Assembly (NCBI RefSeq): GCF_008757455.1
Contig: NZ_VCMV01000024.1
Coordinates: 1-40,771, forward strand
DNA: 40,771 bases
Direction: 5' to 3'
DNA from: Microvirga brassicacearum
GTDB lineage: Bacteria; Pseudomonadota; Alphaproteobacteria; Rhizobiales; Beijerinckiaceae
The notes beneath the pieces are model-generated. The model saw only the letters and a list, made by a program, of their open reading frames with translations. It searched no databases and had not been told where the DNA came from. Made by a program: the position numbers and the translations under genes. Positions 28,797 to 37,332 of this stretch are shown piece after piece. Every line of letters begins with the position of its first letter. Positions within the stretch are counted from its first letter, which is position 1.

Positions 28797-29312
28797 ATGA
28801 CCCCTGAAACCGTTGGCCCCCTGTCGCGGCTCGTGGATGTCGGCAATGTGCCGCCGGCCGGCAAGCACGTACATGTCCATGCCACTCCTGAGGAATGCAC
28901 GGCTCTGGCAAAGGATTTCGGATTGGCCGGGATCGAGGCGCTCTCGGCGGATTTCACGCTCACCAGCACCGCGAAGGGCGTTCACGTGGTCGGTCAGGTG
29001 AAGGCCAGCATCACGCAGATCTGCGTCGCCACCCTGGAGCCGTTCGATTCGACCGTTACCGAGGACGTGGAGGTTGATTTCGCGGAGCCGGACGGTATGC
29101 CGCCGGAGCCGCCGACCGAGATGCACGAATACGAGCCGCCTGATGAGATCATCAACGGCAAGGTCGATCTCGGCGCCGTCGCGGCCGAATTCCTGGCCCT
29201 CGGGCTCGACCCCTATCCCCGCAAGCCGGGTGTGGATTTCGAGTTCAAGGACCCGGCCGACGAAGAGCTGTCGCCCTTCGCAGCCCTGAATGCCATCAAG
29301 GGCAAGAAGTAG
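28797..29312 (+). CDS. YceD/DUF177 family protein
   Basis: The 171-residue product is a DUF177 (YceD) protein, a family linked in E. coli and plants to 23S rRNA accumulation and, by gene position, to ribosomal protein L32. It has the VKASITQICVATLEPFDSTVTEDVEVDF core at about 69-95, with one cysteine where some members have a CxR/CxxC pattern, and the acidic C-terminal half with DLGAVAAEFLALGLDPYPRKPGVDF. Unlike in E. coli, no rpmF lies between this gene and plsX; 138 bases without a gene separate them. Confidence 0.88.
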   Translation: MTPETVGPLSRLVDVGNVPPAGKHVHVHATPEECTALAKDFGLAGIEALSADFTLTSTAKGVHVVGQVKASITQICVATLEPFDSTVTEDVEVDFAEPDGMPPEPPTEMHEYEPPDEIINGKVDLGAVAAEFLALGLDPYPRKPGVDFEFKDPADEELSPFAALNAIKGKK

Positions 29313-29450
29313 CGGACGGCCTGCCTTCACCCCGCCTAAACCGCTGTCGGCGCGTCGATTTCGGCCTGATGGAGAATTCAGTTGCGGTGCCCCCGCAAAC
29401 CGCTATTTTCCGCGCGCTATCCCCCGAAAACGAGAAAGAAACGTCCTTTC

Positions 29451-30485
29451 ATGCCAAAACCAGTTCGCATTTCCCTCGACGCGATGGGAGGGGACCACGG
29501 TCCGTCCGTCGTGGTTCCGGGCGCGGTTTTGGCTCTCGAGCGCCATCCTGGCATCCGCTTCCTGATGGTCGGCAACGAGGCGCTCATCAATCCGCTTCTG
29601 GCGCAGCATCCCAAGCTGAAGGAGGTGACGGAGGTTCTCCACACCGACCTTGCGATCAGCATGGACGAGAAACCGAGCCAGGCGATCCGCATGGGCCGCG
29701 GCAAGTCCTCCATGTGGCGCGCGGTGCAGGCGGTCAAGGACGGGCAGGCAGATGCCGCCGTCTCCGCCGGCAATACCGGCGCGCTCATGGCGACTGCCAA
29801 GGTCTGCCTCAAGACCATGGCGCATATCGAACGTCCGGCCATCGCCGCCATGTGGCCGACCTTGCGCGGCGAGAGCATCGTGCTCGATGTGGGCGCCACC
29901 ATCGGCGCCGATGCGGGTCACCTCGTCGATATGGCGATCATGGGTGCGGCGATGGCGCGGATCGTGTTCGATCTCGAGCGCCCGACGGTCGGCCTGCTCA
30001 ATGTGGGCACCGAAGAGATCAAGGGGATCGAGGCCGTCAAGGAAGCAGGGCGCATCCTGCGCGAGGCTAATCTTCCCAATCTGGCCTATCACGGCTTCGT
30101 CGAAGGCGACGATCTCGGCAAGGGCACGGTCGACGTGGTCGTCACCGAGGGCTTTTCCGGCAATATCGCGTTGAAGACCGCCGAGGGCACCGCCAAGCAG
30201 ATCGGCGAATATCTCCGCGCCGCCATGAGCCGCACGATCATGGCCAAGATCGGCTATCTGTTCGCCAAGCAGGCGTTCGATGCGCTGCGAGACAAGATGG
30301 ACCCGCGCAAGGTCAATGGCGGCGTCTTTCTCGGTCTCGAAGGTGTTGTGGTGAAAAGTCACGGCGGCACCGACGCGCTCGGTTTCGCGAGCGCCATCGA
30401 TGTTGCGTATGATATGGCACATTTCGAATTAATGAAGACGATCCGCGTCATGCTCGATCATGATCCGGTCGCACAACAGGCCTGA
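29451..30485 (+). CDS. plsX: Phosphate acyltransferase PlsX
   Basis: PlsX converts acyl-ACP to acyl-phosphate, the donor for PlsY in phospholipid synthesis. The 344-residue product has the N-terminal [46 protein letters not shown] and [16 protein letters not shown] motifs. I chose the ATG at 29451, directly before the conserved N-terminus and after a purine-rich stretch; an in-frame ATG at 29382 adds 23 basic residues with no support. fabH starts 13 bases after the stop, making one transcript for lipid initiation. Confidence 0.95.
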   Translation: MPKPVRISLDAMGGDHGPSVVVPGAVLALERHPGIRFLMVGNEALINPLLAQHPKLKEVTEVLHTDLAISMDEKPSQAIRMGRGKSSMWRAVQAVKDGQADAAVSAGNTGALMATAKVCLKTMAHIERPAIAAMWPTLRGESIVLDVGATIGADAGHLVDMAIMGAAMARIVFDLERPTVGLLNVGTEEIKGIEAVKEAGRILREANLPNLAYHGFVEGDDLGKGTVDVVVTEGFSGNIALKTAEGTAKQIGEYLRAAMSRTIMAKIGYLFAKQAFDALRDKMDPRKVNGGVFLGLEGVVVKSHGGTDALGFASAIDVAYDMAHFELMKTIRVMLDHDPVAQQA

Positions 30486-30498
30486 GGAAGGCTCCAAC

Positions 30499-31476
30499 TT
30501 GAAACGCACCCGTTCCATCGTCCGCGGCATCGGCTCCTACCTGCCGAAGCGCGTGTTGACGAACCACGATCTGGCGAAGTTCGTCGATACCTCCCACGAA
30601 TGGATTGTACAGCGCACCGGCATCGAGGAGCGCCACATCGTCGAGGACGGCGAGACCACGTCCATGCTCGGCATCAAGGCCGCGCAGGCGGCCCTCGACG
30701 ATGCGGGCCTGAAGCCTGAGGACATCGACCTCATCATCTGCGCGACGTCGACACCCGACTACACGTTTCCTTCGACCGCGACGCAGATCCAGACCGGTCT
30801 GGGCATCACGCACGGGGCGGCGTTCGACCTGCAGGCTGTTTGCACGGGATTCGTCTACGGGGTCGCGACCGCCGACAAGTTTCTCGCCTCGGGCTCGCAC
30901 AAGCGGGCCCTGGTCATCGGCGCGGAAACATTCTCAAAGTTGCTCGACTGGAACGATCGCACGACTTGTGTGCTGTTCGGCGACGGCGCCGGCGCCATCG
31001 TGCTCGAAGCGGTGGAAGGCGAGGGCACCTCGGCCGATCGCGGCGTGCTGACCTCTCATCTGCGCTCCGATGGCCGCTACCGCGACAAGCTTTATGTCGA
31101 TGGCGGTCCGGGCTCCACCAAGACCACCGGCGTGCTGAAAATGGAAGGCAAGGAAGTCTTCCGCTTTGCCGTCGGCATGGTGACCGACGTGATCCGCGAT
31201 GCGTTCACCGCCACCGGCACGACCGCCGAAGATCTCGCCTGGTTCGTGCCGCATCAGGCCAACCGCCGGATCATCACGGCGAGCGCCGACAAGCTCGGCA
31301 TCGCCCCCGAGAAGGTCGTGATCACCGTCGATCGGCACGGCAACACCTCGGCGGCGTCGATTCCGCTGGCACTCGATGTCGCCCGCAAGGATGGGCGCAT
31401 CAAGGACGGCGATCTGGTGATGATCGAGGCCATCGGCGGCGGCTTCACCTGGGGCAGCGCCCTGATCCGCTGGTAA
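30499..31476 (+). CDS. fabH: Beta-ketoacyl-ACP synthase III
   Basis: FabH condenses acetyl-CoA with malonyl-ACP to start fatty-acid synthesis. The catalytic triad is complete: Cys115 in [11 protein letters not shown], His252 in VPHQANRRI and Asn282 in [11 protein letters not shown] use the TTG at 30499, with AGGAAGG about six bases upstream; it gives the usual 325 residues and starts at the conserved [16 protein letters not shown] frame start at 30460 lies within plsX. An uncommon start codon may lower expression relative to plsX. Confidence 0.95.
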   Translation: MKRTRSIVRGIGSYLPKRVLTNHDLAKFVDTSHEWIVQRTGIEERHIVEDGETTSMLGIKAAQAALDDAGLKPEDIDLIICATSTPDYTFPSTATQIQTGLGITHGAAFDLQAVCTGFVYGVATADKFLASGSHKRALVIGAETFSKLLDWNDRTTCVLFGDGAGAIVLEAVEGEGTSADRGVLTSHLRSDGRYRDKLYVDGGPGSTKTTGVLKMEGKEVFRFAVGMVTDVIRDAFTATGTTAEDLAWFVPHQANRRIITASADKLGIAPEKVVITVDRHGNTSAASIPLALDVARKDGRIKDGDLVMIEAIGGGFTWGSALIRW

Positions 31477-31587
31477 TACCTCCCGGGCGGCCCGCTACCT
31501 GAGCGGTTGACCCGGTCCTTTCATCTGCATAGCGTCTTCGGGCAAGTCTCGAGGACTGATTTTGAAACCGAACGCTGGGGGAGCGTG

Positions 31588-31899
31588 ATGGCAGGCAAAA
31601 CTGTAACACGAGCTGATCTGAGTGAGGCGGTCTACCAAAAGGTCGGCCTCTCGCGCACCGAATCGGCCGAATTGGTCGAGCGTGTATTGGGGGAAATTTG
31701 CGATTCGCTCGCCAGCGGCGAAACCGTGAAGTTGTCGTCGTTCGGCTCCTTCATCGTTCGCAGCAAGGGCGAGCGCGTCGGCCGCAACCCGAAGACCGGC
31801 ATCGAGGTGCCGATCAATCCGCGCCACGTGATGGTGTTCAAGCCGTCCAATGTTCTCAAGGCGCACATCAACGGCGAAGTCGCCAGCGGCGAGGACTAA
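31588..31899 (+). CDS. ihfA: Integration host factor subunit alpha
   Basis: IHF alpha pairs with IHF beta to bend DNA in replication, recombination and transcription. The 103-residue product has the DNABII signature [23 protein letters not shown] and the helical [24 protein letters not shown]-terminus. The ATG at 31588 has GGGGGAG five bases upstream and gives the normal length; a frame start at 31507 lacks any site. ihfB is not in the window. It is followed by the MerR gene after six bases, a pairing conserved in many proteobacteria. Confidence 0.95.
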   Translation: MAGKTVTRADLSEAVYQKVGLSRTESAELVERVLGEICDSLASGETVKLSSFGSFIVRSKGERVGRNPKTGIEVPINPRHVMVFKPSNVLKAHINGEVASGED

Positions 31900-31905
31900 A
31901 CCGCA

Positions 31906-32400
31906 ATGGCGAATGGTGCCATGGATAAAAGCCCCGACGCATTCCGCACCATCAGCGAGGTCGCCGAAGACCTCGACCTGCCCCAGCACGTCCTGCGCTT
32001 CTGGGAAACCCGCTTCGCCCATATCAAGCCTCTCAAGCGCGGAGGGGGACGGCGTTATTATCGCCCTGACGATGTGGACCTGCTCAAGGGCATTCGCCAT
32101 TTCCTCTATGGCGAGGGCTACACCATCAAGGGTGTCCAGCGCATCCTCAAGGAGGAGGGCGTTCGTTTCGTGCAATCGGTCGGGCGCGGCGAACAAGCGA
32201 CGGGCGCCCTGCGCACCGAGCTCCTGGAGGCCGCCGGCGATTACGAACTCGAGAGCGATTCGGCTGATGCCGCCCGCGAACCCGCCGAGCTTCCGCGGGC
32301 CGATCTTCAGGCTTTGCATGCAGCGTTGGGTGAACTCCTCGAATGCGACCGGGTGCTCAGTATGCTTCGCAGTGACGCCGAGCCCGACGCCAACGCGTAA
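31906..32400 (+). CDS. MerR family transcriptional regulator
   Basis: The 164-residue product has an N-terminal winged helix of the MerR type ([23 protein letters not shown], then [33 protein letters not shown]). The HVLRFWE and [14 protein letters not shown] segments match the small MerR proteins that follow ihfA in proteobacteria. The C-terminal part is short and acidic with no cysteine pattern of a metal sensor, so the effector is unknown. Start ATG at 31906; an ATG at 31921 is also possible. A GATCGC/GCGATC hairpin follows the stop at 32401-32420. Confidence 0.9.
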   Translation: MANGAMDKSPDAFRTISEVAEDLDLPQHVLRFWETRFAHIKPLKRGGGRRYYRPDDVDLLKGIRHFLYGEGYTIKGVQRILKEEGVRFVQSVGRGEQATGALRTELLEAAGDYELESDSADAAREPAELPRADLQALHAALGELLECDRVLSMLRSDAEPDANA

Positions 32401-32426
32401 GATCGCCATTTTCCGCGATCGAGAGA

Positions 32427-32454
32427 TTGCTTCCCCGGCCGTGTCAGCTTATAT
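32427..32454 (+). promoter_or_regulatory. Candidate promoter of tRNA-Pro
   Basis: TTGCTT at 32427-32432 and TTATAT at 32449-32454, with a 16-base spacer, resemble an alphaproteobacterial housekeeping promoter. Transcription would begin a few bases before the mature tRNA at 32466. Confidence 0.45.
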
Positions 32455-32465
32455 GGCGGCTCAGT

Positions 32466-32543
32466 CGGAGCGTAGCGCAGCCCGGTTAGCGCACTAGTCT
32501 GGGGGACTAGGGGTCGGAGGTTCAAATCCTCTCGCTCCGACCA
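32466..32543 (+). tRNA. tRNA-Pro (anticodon GGG)
   Basis: The acceptor stem CGGAGCG/CGCTCCG, discriminator A and encoded CCA (32541-32543) are present. The anticodon stem CTAGT/ACTAG holds the loop CTGGGGG, giving anticodon GGG. The T arm is GGAGG-TTCAAAT-CCTC. The D loop has the GGTTAG run. The gene follows the MerR gene and is a normal neighbour here. Confidence 0.96.
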
Positions 32544-32854
32544 TTAAAGCCATTGAGTAAAGCAAATTTCAGATGCGGCGCCCTCGGGCGCCGTTCTCAT
32601 TCCTACCCCCATTGCAGGGTGCGCTACACCATGTGCCCGACTGTAGTTGGCCTCGTTCACATCTGAGCTAAGATGAAGCTGAAAGGTGCCGGCCAAGACG
32701 TTTCGGGCGTGAGATGGGGGACAGCCTCTGGCTGGGCATCAGATCGTGGCCGGGTCTTCCATCCGCCTTCGCTCTAGCGGCGTGGACGGATTTGACGAAG
32801 ATGGACAGTGCTGTTCGTTATAATTCCTCGGCTTGATTTTAGAGGAGACGCAGC
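32544..32854. other. Intergenic region between tRNA-Pro and the GFA gene
   Basis: I see no gene in these 311 bases. Near the left end is a terminator-like hairpin (32576-32593). At the right end a TATAAT box (32819-32824) lies about 31 bases before the GFA start; the nearest TTGACG (32792-32797) is 21 bases from it, longer than usual. Confidence 0.5.
32576..32601 (+). terminator. Probable terminator of tRNA-Pro
   Basis: Perfect seven-base arms CGGCGCC/GGCGCCG with a CTCG loop are followed by a pyrimidine-rich but not pure T tract. It begins 33 bases after the tRNA. Confidence 0.6.
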
Positions 32855-33247
32855 ATGGACCGATTCACGGGCGGTTGCCTGTGCGGCGACGTCCGAATTG
32901 TGGCGTCGGGACCTCCATATCGGGTCGGCCTTTGTCACTGTCTCGACTGCCGCAAGCATCATGGGGCGCTTTTTCATGCTTCCGCGGTGTTCCCTCAGGA
33001 TGCGGTGACGATCGATGGCGAGACACGCGACTATGCCGGGCGGTTTTTCTGTCCCCGCTGCGGTTCGTCTGTTTTCGCACGCACGGGAGATGAAATCGAA
33101 GTGAACGTGGGATCCCTCGATGCCCCTGACCAGCTGATGCCAACCTACGAAAGCTGGATCATCCGTCGCGAGTCGTGGTTGCCGCCGTTTCCGCTCACGA
33201 GACGATACGAGCGCGATCGTGACGCCACGAGTCGCTTTGAGGAGTAG
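32855..33247 (+). CDS. GFA family protein (glutathione-dependent formaldehyde-activating/CENP-V fold)
   Basis: The 130-residue product has the zinc-binding beta-fold of the Gfa/CENP-V family. All expected cysteines are present: Cys8 and Cys10 in GGCLCGDV, Cys27, Cys29 and Cys32 in LCHCLDCRKHHG, and Cys66 and Cys69 in FFCPRCGSS. The family name comes from one formaldehyde-glutathione enzyme; most members are uncharacterised and a formaldehyde role should not be assumed. The ATG at 32855 has GAGGAG upstream. It stands alone, convergent with the DUF4142 gene. Confidence 0.92.
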   Translation: MDRFTGGCLCGDVRIVASGPPYRVGLCHCLDCRKHHGALFHASAVFPQDAVTIDGETRDYAGRFFCPRCGSSVFARTGDEIEVNVGSLDAPDQLMPTYESWIIRRESWLPPFPLTRRYERDRDATSRFEE

Positions 33248-33291
33248 GTCGCGCGAGCGGCGCAACGGCACCGTTGGACGGCCGTCGCCGG

Positions 33292-34002
33292 CTATTGGCC
33301 GAGGTCTTTCTGCATTTCCCGCAAAACCGCCAGGTGTTCCTTGATCTGGCCGCGCGCGAGCTTCGCCAGGTTGGCGATCTCGCGGTTTCCATCCGCGTTC
33401 TGAAGATAGCGCTCCTGGATGTTCAGCAAGTCCTCATGCACTTTGAGCTGAGCCGCCACATAGTCGCGGTCGAACGCTGGGCCGGCCTCAGCCTTCGACA
33501 TTTTCTCCATCGCGGCCGCGTCGGCCGCCGCTAGCTCGGGCGCGGTCGATGCCGCCTGCACGGCGCCGGTCGATGCCGTGCTCGCCGGATCCGCGAATGA
33601 ATGCATGACGTCCGCAAGAGTATCTTGCTCGGCTACCTCGAACCCGGCGAATGCCTTCACGCGGGGATTTTGTGCCTTGCTCAAGGCAAAGTTCGATTGC
33701 TGCAGGGAAACCGTGCCGGCCGCCAGGGTCTGCTGGACGTATTGCGCATCGGCCTGGGATTGCTGCTGACCTGTCTGGGCTGGGGCGCTCTGTCCCTGCC
33801 GCATCGGCGTTCGCGAATCCTGTGGCGCGCCCCCTTGCCGAACCCTCTGTTCGCGCTCCTGCGTATTCGAACCGAGCGGCTGGCCGGATTGCGTCGATTG
33901 CGGTCCGGCGGGAATGGGGATCGGCGCCTGTTGCTGCTGGGCGAAAGCCGGAATGGCGACAATGCCCGCGATGAAGCCGACCATGAGGAGACAGCGTGAC
34001 AT
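33292..34002 (-). CDS. DUF4142 family exported protein
   Basis: The 236-residue product has a Sec signal peptide (VGFIAGIVAIPAFAQQ), a Gln/Pro/Arg-rich linker to about residue 85, and then the DUF4142 helical, ferritin-like domain: QADAQYVQQTLAAGTVSL, VKAFAGFEVAEQDTL, AGPAFDRDYVAAQLKVHEDLL and IKEHLAVLREMQ. The linker is longer than in many members. The ATG at 34002 has AGGAG seven bases upstream; the frame continues to 34065 without support. DUF4142 genes are often part of the general stress response in Hyphomicrobiales, and an EcfG-like promoter lies upstream. Molecular function is unknown. Confidence 0.9.
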   Translation of the reverse strand: MSRCLLMVGFIAGIVAIPAFAQQQQAPIPIPAGPQSTQSGQPLGSNTQEREQRVRQGGAPQDSRTPMRQGQSAPAQTGQQQSQADAQYVQQTLAAGTVSLQQSNFALSKAQNPRVKAFAGFEVAEQDTLADVMHSFADPASTASTGAVQAASTAPELAAADAAAMEKMSKAEAGPAFDRDYVAAQLKVHEDLLNIQERYLQNADGNREIANLAKLARGQIKEHLAVLREMQKDLGQ

Positions 34003-34052
34003 GACATTTCTCCTGCGCTGGAATGCGTGCAACGCCGCGCCTTCGCCCTGAG

Positions 34053-34078
34053 AACCACCCGGCACATCCGGCGGTTCC
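34053..34078 (-). promoter_or_regulatory. Candidate EcfG-type general stress promoter for the DUF4142 gene
   Basis: On the minus strand GGAAC (34078-34074) and GGTT (34056-34053) are 17 bases apart. The EcfG consensus is GGAAC, 16-17 bases, CGTT, so only one base of nine differs. The last base is 50 bases before the start codon. Confidence 0.45.
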
Positions 34079-34234
34079 AGGGCCTCGTCGCTCTCCTGTC
34101 ATTACATTTCCGCGATACACCGGAATCGGCAGCCCCTGATCTCATCGCGCCTCAGTACCACCGGGCCCTGTCTTTCTCGCCGCCGCCTGTGCTAGTGCTC
34201 GCCTGCACCCTAGGCCTGCTCTGATTTGGACCGC

Positions 34235-34966
34235 ATGTCGTACGAACCGAAATTCCTCTCCGCCGGCGATCGGGGGCTCACGGTCGAGCTGGGCGATTCG
34301 GTGAACGAGGCGACTAACGCAAAGGTGGTGGCTCTCGACAATGCCCTGTCGGCACAGGCCATTCCCGGCGTGGTCGAGATGGTGCCGACCTATCGTTCGC
34401 TCCTGATCATGTTCGACCCCTTGTTGATTTCGAAAGAGGCGCTGCGACAGCGCGTGCTGTCCTGCTGGCCGCCCGATGCTGCGGCTGCGAGCCGCTACCG
34501 ACGCTGGACGATCCCGGTGCTCTATGGCGGCGAGGCAGGAGAGGATCTCGAATATGTGGCGAGCGTCCACGGCCTCTCAGCGGACGAGGTGGTGCGCCTT
34601 CACGCGGGGGCGGAGTATCGCGTCTACATGATCGGCTTTGCGCCGGGATTTGCCTATCTCGGCGGGCTGCCGGAACGGATCCACACCAGCCGCCGTCTCG
34701 AGCCGCGCATGCGCACGCCCGCGAGCAGCATTTCCATCGGTGGCGAGCAGGCGGCTGTCTGGCCACCCATCGAGATTCCGAGCGGCTGGCATTTGCTCGG
34801 ACGCACGCCGGTGAAGACCTACGATCCGCTGCGGCGCGAACCCTTCCTTCTCGCCGCCGGCGACCGGGTCGTCTTCGCGCCGATTTCGGCGCAGGAATTC
34901 ACCACGCTGAGCGCGGCGGCGGACGGGGGCGATCCTGTCGCGACGGCGGAGATGGTGGATGCTTGA
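34235..34966 (+). CDS. pxpB: 5-oxoprolinase subunit PxpB (KipI-like)
   Basis: PxpB with PxpC and PxpA forms the ATP-dependent 5-oxoprolinase that opens pyroglutamate to glutamate. The 243-residue product has the allophanate-hydrolase-subunit-1 fold: VVEMVPTYRSLLIMFDP, then GFAPGFAYLGGLPE, RMRTPASSISIGGEQAAVWP and PSGWHLLGRTP. I use the ATG at 34235; a TTG at 34226 is in frame. It overlaps pxpC by eight bases, so the two are translated together. No LamB/YcsF-type pxpA is in the window. Confidence 0.93.
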   Translation: MSYEPKFLSAGDRGLTVELGDSVNEATNAKVVALDNALSAQAIPGVVEMVPTYRSLLIMFDPLLISKEALRQRVLSCWPPDAAAASRYRRWTIPVLYGGEAGEDLEYVASVHGLSADEVVRLHAGAEYRVYMIGFAPGFAYLGGLPERIHTSRRLEPRMRTPASSISIGGEQAAVWPPIEIPSGWHLLGRTPVKTYDPLRREPFLLAAGDRVVFAPISAQEFTTLSAAADGGDPVATAEMVDA

Positions 34967-36017
34967 TCATCTGACGGTCGTCGAACCGGGAATGCAATCG
35001 ACAGTGCAGGATCTCGGGCGCTTCGGATTGCAGCGCTACGGCATTTCGGCCGCCGGTCCTATCGATCCCCTGTCGATGCGGATCGCCAATGCGCTTGTGG
35101 GCAATGCGCTCGACGAAGCTGTGGTGGAACTCACCCTGTCGGGCGGCAGCTACCGTGTCGAGGCCGAGCATTGCCGGTTGGCAGTGGCGGGTGCCGACAT
35201 GCCGCTCACCATCGACGGCGCCAGGGCGGAATCGTATCGGGCGCATGATTTGCCGCGGGGAAGCGTCGTGTCGATCGGCTTCGCGCGCAAAAGCATGCGG
35301 GCTTATCTCGCCGTCGCCGGCGGCTTTACCATCGAGCCGGTGCTGGGCAGCCGTTCGACGCATCTGCGCTCGCACCTTGGCGGGTTGGACGGCCGCGCGC
35401 TGAAAGCCGGCGATGCGCTGCCTCTCAGACGGCCGGGGATTGCCGGGCGGCCGCTCACATTGCGGGAGCAGAACCGGCCGGTGTTCACCGGTCCGGTCCG
35501 CGTGCTCCTGGGTCCGCAGGATGAGGCATTCACGCCTGCTGGAATCGAAACGTTTCTCTCGTCGGTCTACACCGTCACGTCCAAGACGGACCGCATGGGC
35601 TGCCAACTCGACGGGCCGCCGATCGAGCATCGCAACGGCTTCAACATCATCTCGGACGGCATCGTGAACGGTAGCATTCAGGTGCCCGGCAGCGGCACGC
35701 CTATCGTGCTTCTGGCCGACCGGCAGAGTACGGGTGGATATCCCAAGATCGCCACCGTGGTCAGCGCCGATCTTGCCAGAATCGGCCAGGCGCGCATCGG
35801 CGAACCTATCCGGTTCGAGGCGGTATCCGAGGAGGAGGCGGCGCGTTCGGCCGTCGCGTGGAACGAGGTGCTGGAGAGAACAATCGCCATGATCGAGCCA
35901 GTGGGCCTGGCCGAGCTTTCGACAGAGACGCTGATGAGCCTGAACCTGATCGGCGGCGTGGTGTCGGCGCAAGCGCCCTCAAGCGACGAGGGCTCCTCCA
36001 CCGAGGCGCCGACCTGA
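34959..36017 (+). CDS. pxpC: 5-oxoprolinase subunit PxpC (biotin-dependent carboxyltransferase/KipA family)
   Basis: The 352-residue product has the allophanate-hydrolase-subunit-2 fold: STVQDLGRFGLQRYGISAAGPIDPLSMRIAN at the start, RAYLAVAGGFTIEPVLGSRST, and the C-terminal GSIQVPGSGTPIVLLADRQSTGGYPKIATVVSADL block. The ATG at 34959 has GGAG six bases upstream. Together with pxpB it probably forms the PxpBC part of 5-oxoprolinase. A rho-independent terminator follows directly after the stop. Confidence 0.94.
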   Translation: MLDHLTVVEPGMQSTVQDLGRFGLQRYGISAAGPIDPLSMRIANALVGNALDEAVVELTLSGGSYRVEAEHCRLAVAGADMPLTIDGARAESYRAHDLPRGSVVSIGFARKSMRAYLAVAGGFTIEPVLGSRSTHLRSHLGGLDGRALKAGDALPLRRPGIAGRPLTLREQNRPVFTGPVRVLLGPQDEAFTPAGIETFLSSVYTVTSKTDRMGCQLDGPPIEHRNGFNIISDGIVNGSIQVPGSGTPIVLLADRQSTGGYPKIATVVSADLARIGQARIGEPIRFEAVSEEEAARSAVAWNEVLERTIAMIEPVGLAELSTETLMSLNLIGGVVSAQAPSSDEGSSTEAPT

Positions 36018-36018
36018 A

Positions 36019-36046
36019 AAACCCCGCGACGCGAATCGCGGGGTTT
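36019..36046. terminator. Bidirectional terminator between pxpC and the BA14K gene
   Basis: Perfect 11-base arms AAACCCCGCGA (36019-36029) and TCGCGGGGTTT (36036-36046) flank a six-base loop, just after the pxpC stop. The stem resembles that of the hppA terminator. The T run is short, but the A/T ends suit both strands. Confidence 0.85.
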
Positions 36047-36074
36047 AGGAACGGCAGGTCGATTTCAGGCGATC

Positions 36075-36503
36075 CTACGGATAGGTGCAGACGTAACGCA
36101 TGCCGTTATTGGACAGGAACGTGCCGGACACCGGATCGTAAGACCGGTATTTCTTGGCACAGTACGCCGCGACCGACGGGCTCACGGTGCCGGGAGGCGG
36201 CGGAGCGGCGGGCTGGGCTGCCTGATTGGCAATCGCGCCGGCGATCAGCGCGCCGGCGGCAACGCCAGCGACGCCAGCTGCCACGGCCGCGCCGTTGTCG
36301 CGGTAATAAGGCCTGCCATAATAATAGGGCCGGCCGTAATAGGGGCGGCCATAATAGCCGCGGCGATAATACTGGGAGTAGCTCTCCGACGGATAGGCCT
36401 GCTGCACGTCAGGCAGCGCCCGCCTGGGCAGAACCTCAGCAGCGGCCGGCATCGCTGGCACGAGCGTGGCCACGCCCAGCACAGCCGCAATGAACTTGCG
36501 CAT
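36075..36503 (-). CDS. BA14K family protein
   Basis: The 142-residue product has a Sec signal peptide (AAVLGVATLVPAMPAAAEV), a Tyr/Arg/Gly/Pro-rich part with tandem YYGRP units at about 45-68, a hydrophobic Ala/Gly stretch at about 71-92 that is likely a membrane segment, and the C-terminal BA14K domain (VAAYCAKKYRSYDPVSGTFL, ending in Tyr-Val-Cys). The family is named after an immunoreactive Brucella protein with lectin-like properties and is common in rhizobia. The ATG at 36503 has GGAGTG five bases upstream. It is divergent from the molybdopterin-fold gene. Confidence 0.85.
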   Translation of the reverse strand: MRKFIAAVLGVATLVPAMPAAAEVLPRRALPDVQQAYPSESYSQYYRRGYYGRPYYGRPYYYGRPYYRDNGAAVAAGVAGVAAGALIAGAIANQAAQPAAPPPPGTVSPSVAAYCAKKYRSYDPVSGTFLSNNGMRYVCTYP

Positions 36504-36823
36504 TTTTCACTCCATGATGGCGATACGGCTGACACACAACCGTGTAGCCTAGCTTCCAAATATAGCGGGGCGGGCGAGAACCACAATCGGTCTCGTTTGC
36601 TCCTGAACTGCACGGGTGCCACGGCGCACGCGGACGGGGAAGCAAATCGGCGGGACCGCGGACCGCGCAACGGCGCAGGGAATGGAACAATGAAACGATA
36701 TAACTCTTAACTTCCTGCGTGGAACGTGATCGGAGTTCTTTATCGCTACGGCAGGGGAAGATTGTGGGTGGAAATTTCTTCGGAATTATTGTTCTATTAT
36801 AATCTCACTTTCGGAGCATGGTC
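36504..36823. other. Divergent intergenic region with candidate promoter
   Basis: These 320 bases hold no gene that I can see. The right half is AT-richer than its surroundings. A perfect TATAAT (36798-36803) lies 20 bases before the start at 36824, with a weak TTTCTT 17 bases ahead of it. Two GGAAC words (near 36684 and 36721) have no matching EcfG -10 partner. Confidence 0.4.
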
Positions 36824-37330
36824 ATGCAACGTATGGCGCAGTTCATTTTGGCTTCCCTGATGGTCGCATGGGCTACGCTCGCCGGCGCCGCCGAAACGTT
36901 GCCTGCGCCTGCCGGTCCGGTCCTTCTGACGATCTCCGGCAAGGTGGCGGTGACGAACGCGGCCGGTCAGGCGCAATTCGACCGCGAGATGCTGCTGAGC
37001 CTGGGCCAGCAGAGTTTCACGACCGGTTCCGCGGTCGCAGACAAGCCCCAGCTTTTCGAGGGCGTCCCCCTTAAAGCCATACTCGATCGTGTCGGCGCCG
37101 GTGGAACCGCGATCCGGGCGAGCGCGCTCAATGATTATGAGGTCGTTATCCCGCGCGACGATCTCCGCTTCGGCCCGCTGGTGGCGCTCAAGGCGGACGG
37201 CCAGTTGCTCAAGCTCCGGGACAAGGGCCCGCTCTGGATCGTCTATCCCCGGGACGACCATCAAGAACTGACCGACATGCGCTACGATTCCCGCTGGGTC
37301 TGGCAGCTCAATCGGCTACACATCGAATAG
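36824..37330 (+). CDS. Exported molybdopterin-oxidoreductase-fold protein lacking cysteines
   Basis: The 168-residue product starts with a Sec signal peptide (FILASLMVAWATLAGAAE). The mature part resembles the short, stand-alone versions of the oxidoreductase molybdopterin-binding domain (PF00174): PVLLTISGKVAVTN, LFEGVPLKAILDRVGAGG, ALNDYEVVIPRDDL, and KGPLWIVYPRDD. It has no cysteine at all, so it cannot supply the Cys ligand that binds molybdenum in sulfite-oxidase enzymes, and catalysis by that route is unlikely. The ATG at 36824 has GGAG seven bases upstream; an ATG at 36818 is less well placed. The kinase gene follows after two bases, so the protein may serve as a periplasmic ligand-binding partner. 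Confidence 0.8.
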   Translation: MQRMAQFILASLMVAWATLAGAAETLPAPAGPVLLTISGKVAVTNAAGQAQFDREMLLSLGQQSFTTGSAVADKPQLFEGVPLKAILDRVGAGGTAIRASALNDYEVVIPRDDLRFGPLVALKADGQLLKLRDKGPLWIVYPRDDHQELTDMRYDSRWVWQLNRLHIE

Positions 37331-37332
37331 CC

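Noticed and set aside
28134..29330. Upstream extension of the bamE frame to 550 codons
   Set aside because: It is antisense to the chaperone and YceD genes, and the lipoprotein signal of BamE starts at 28133.
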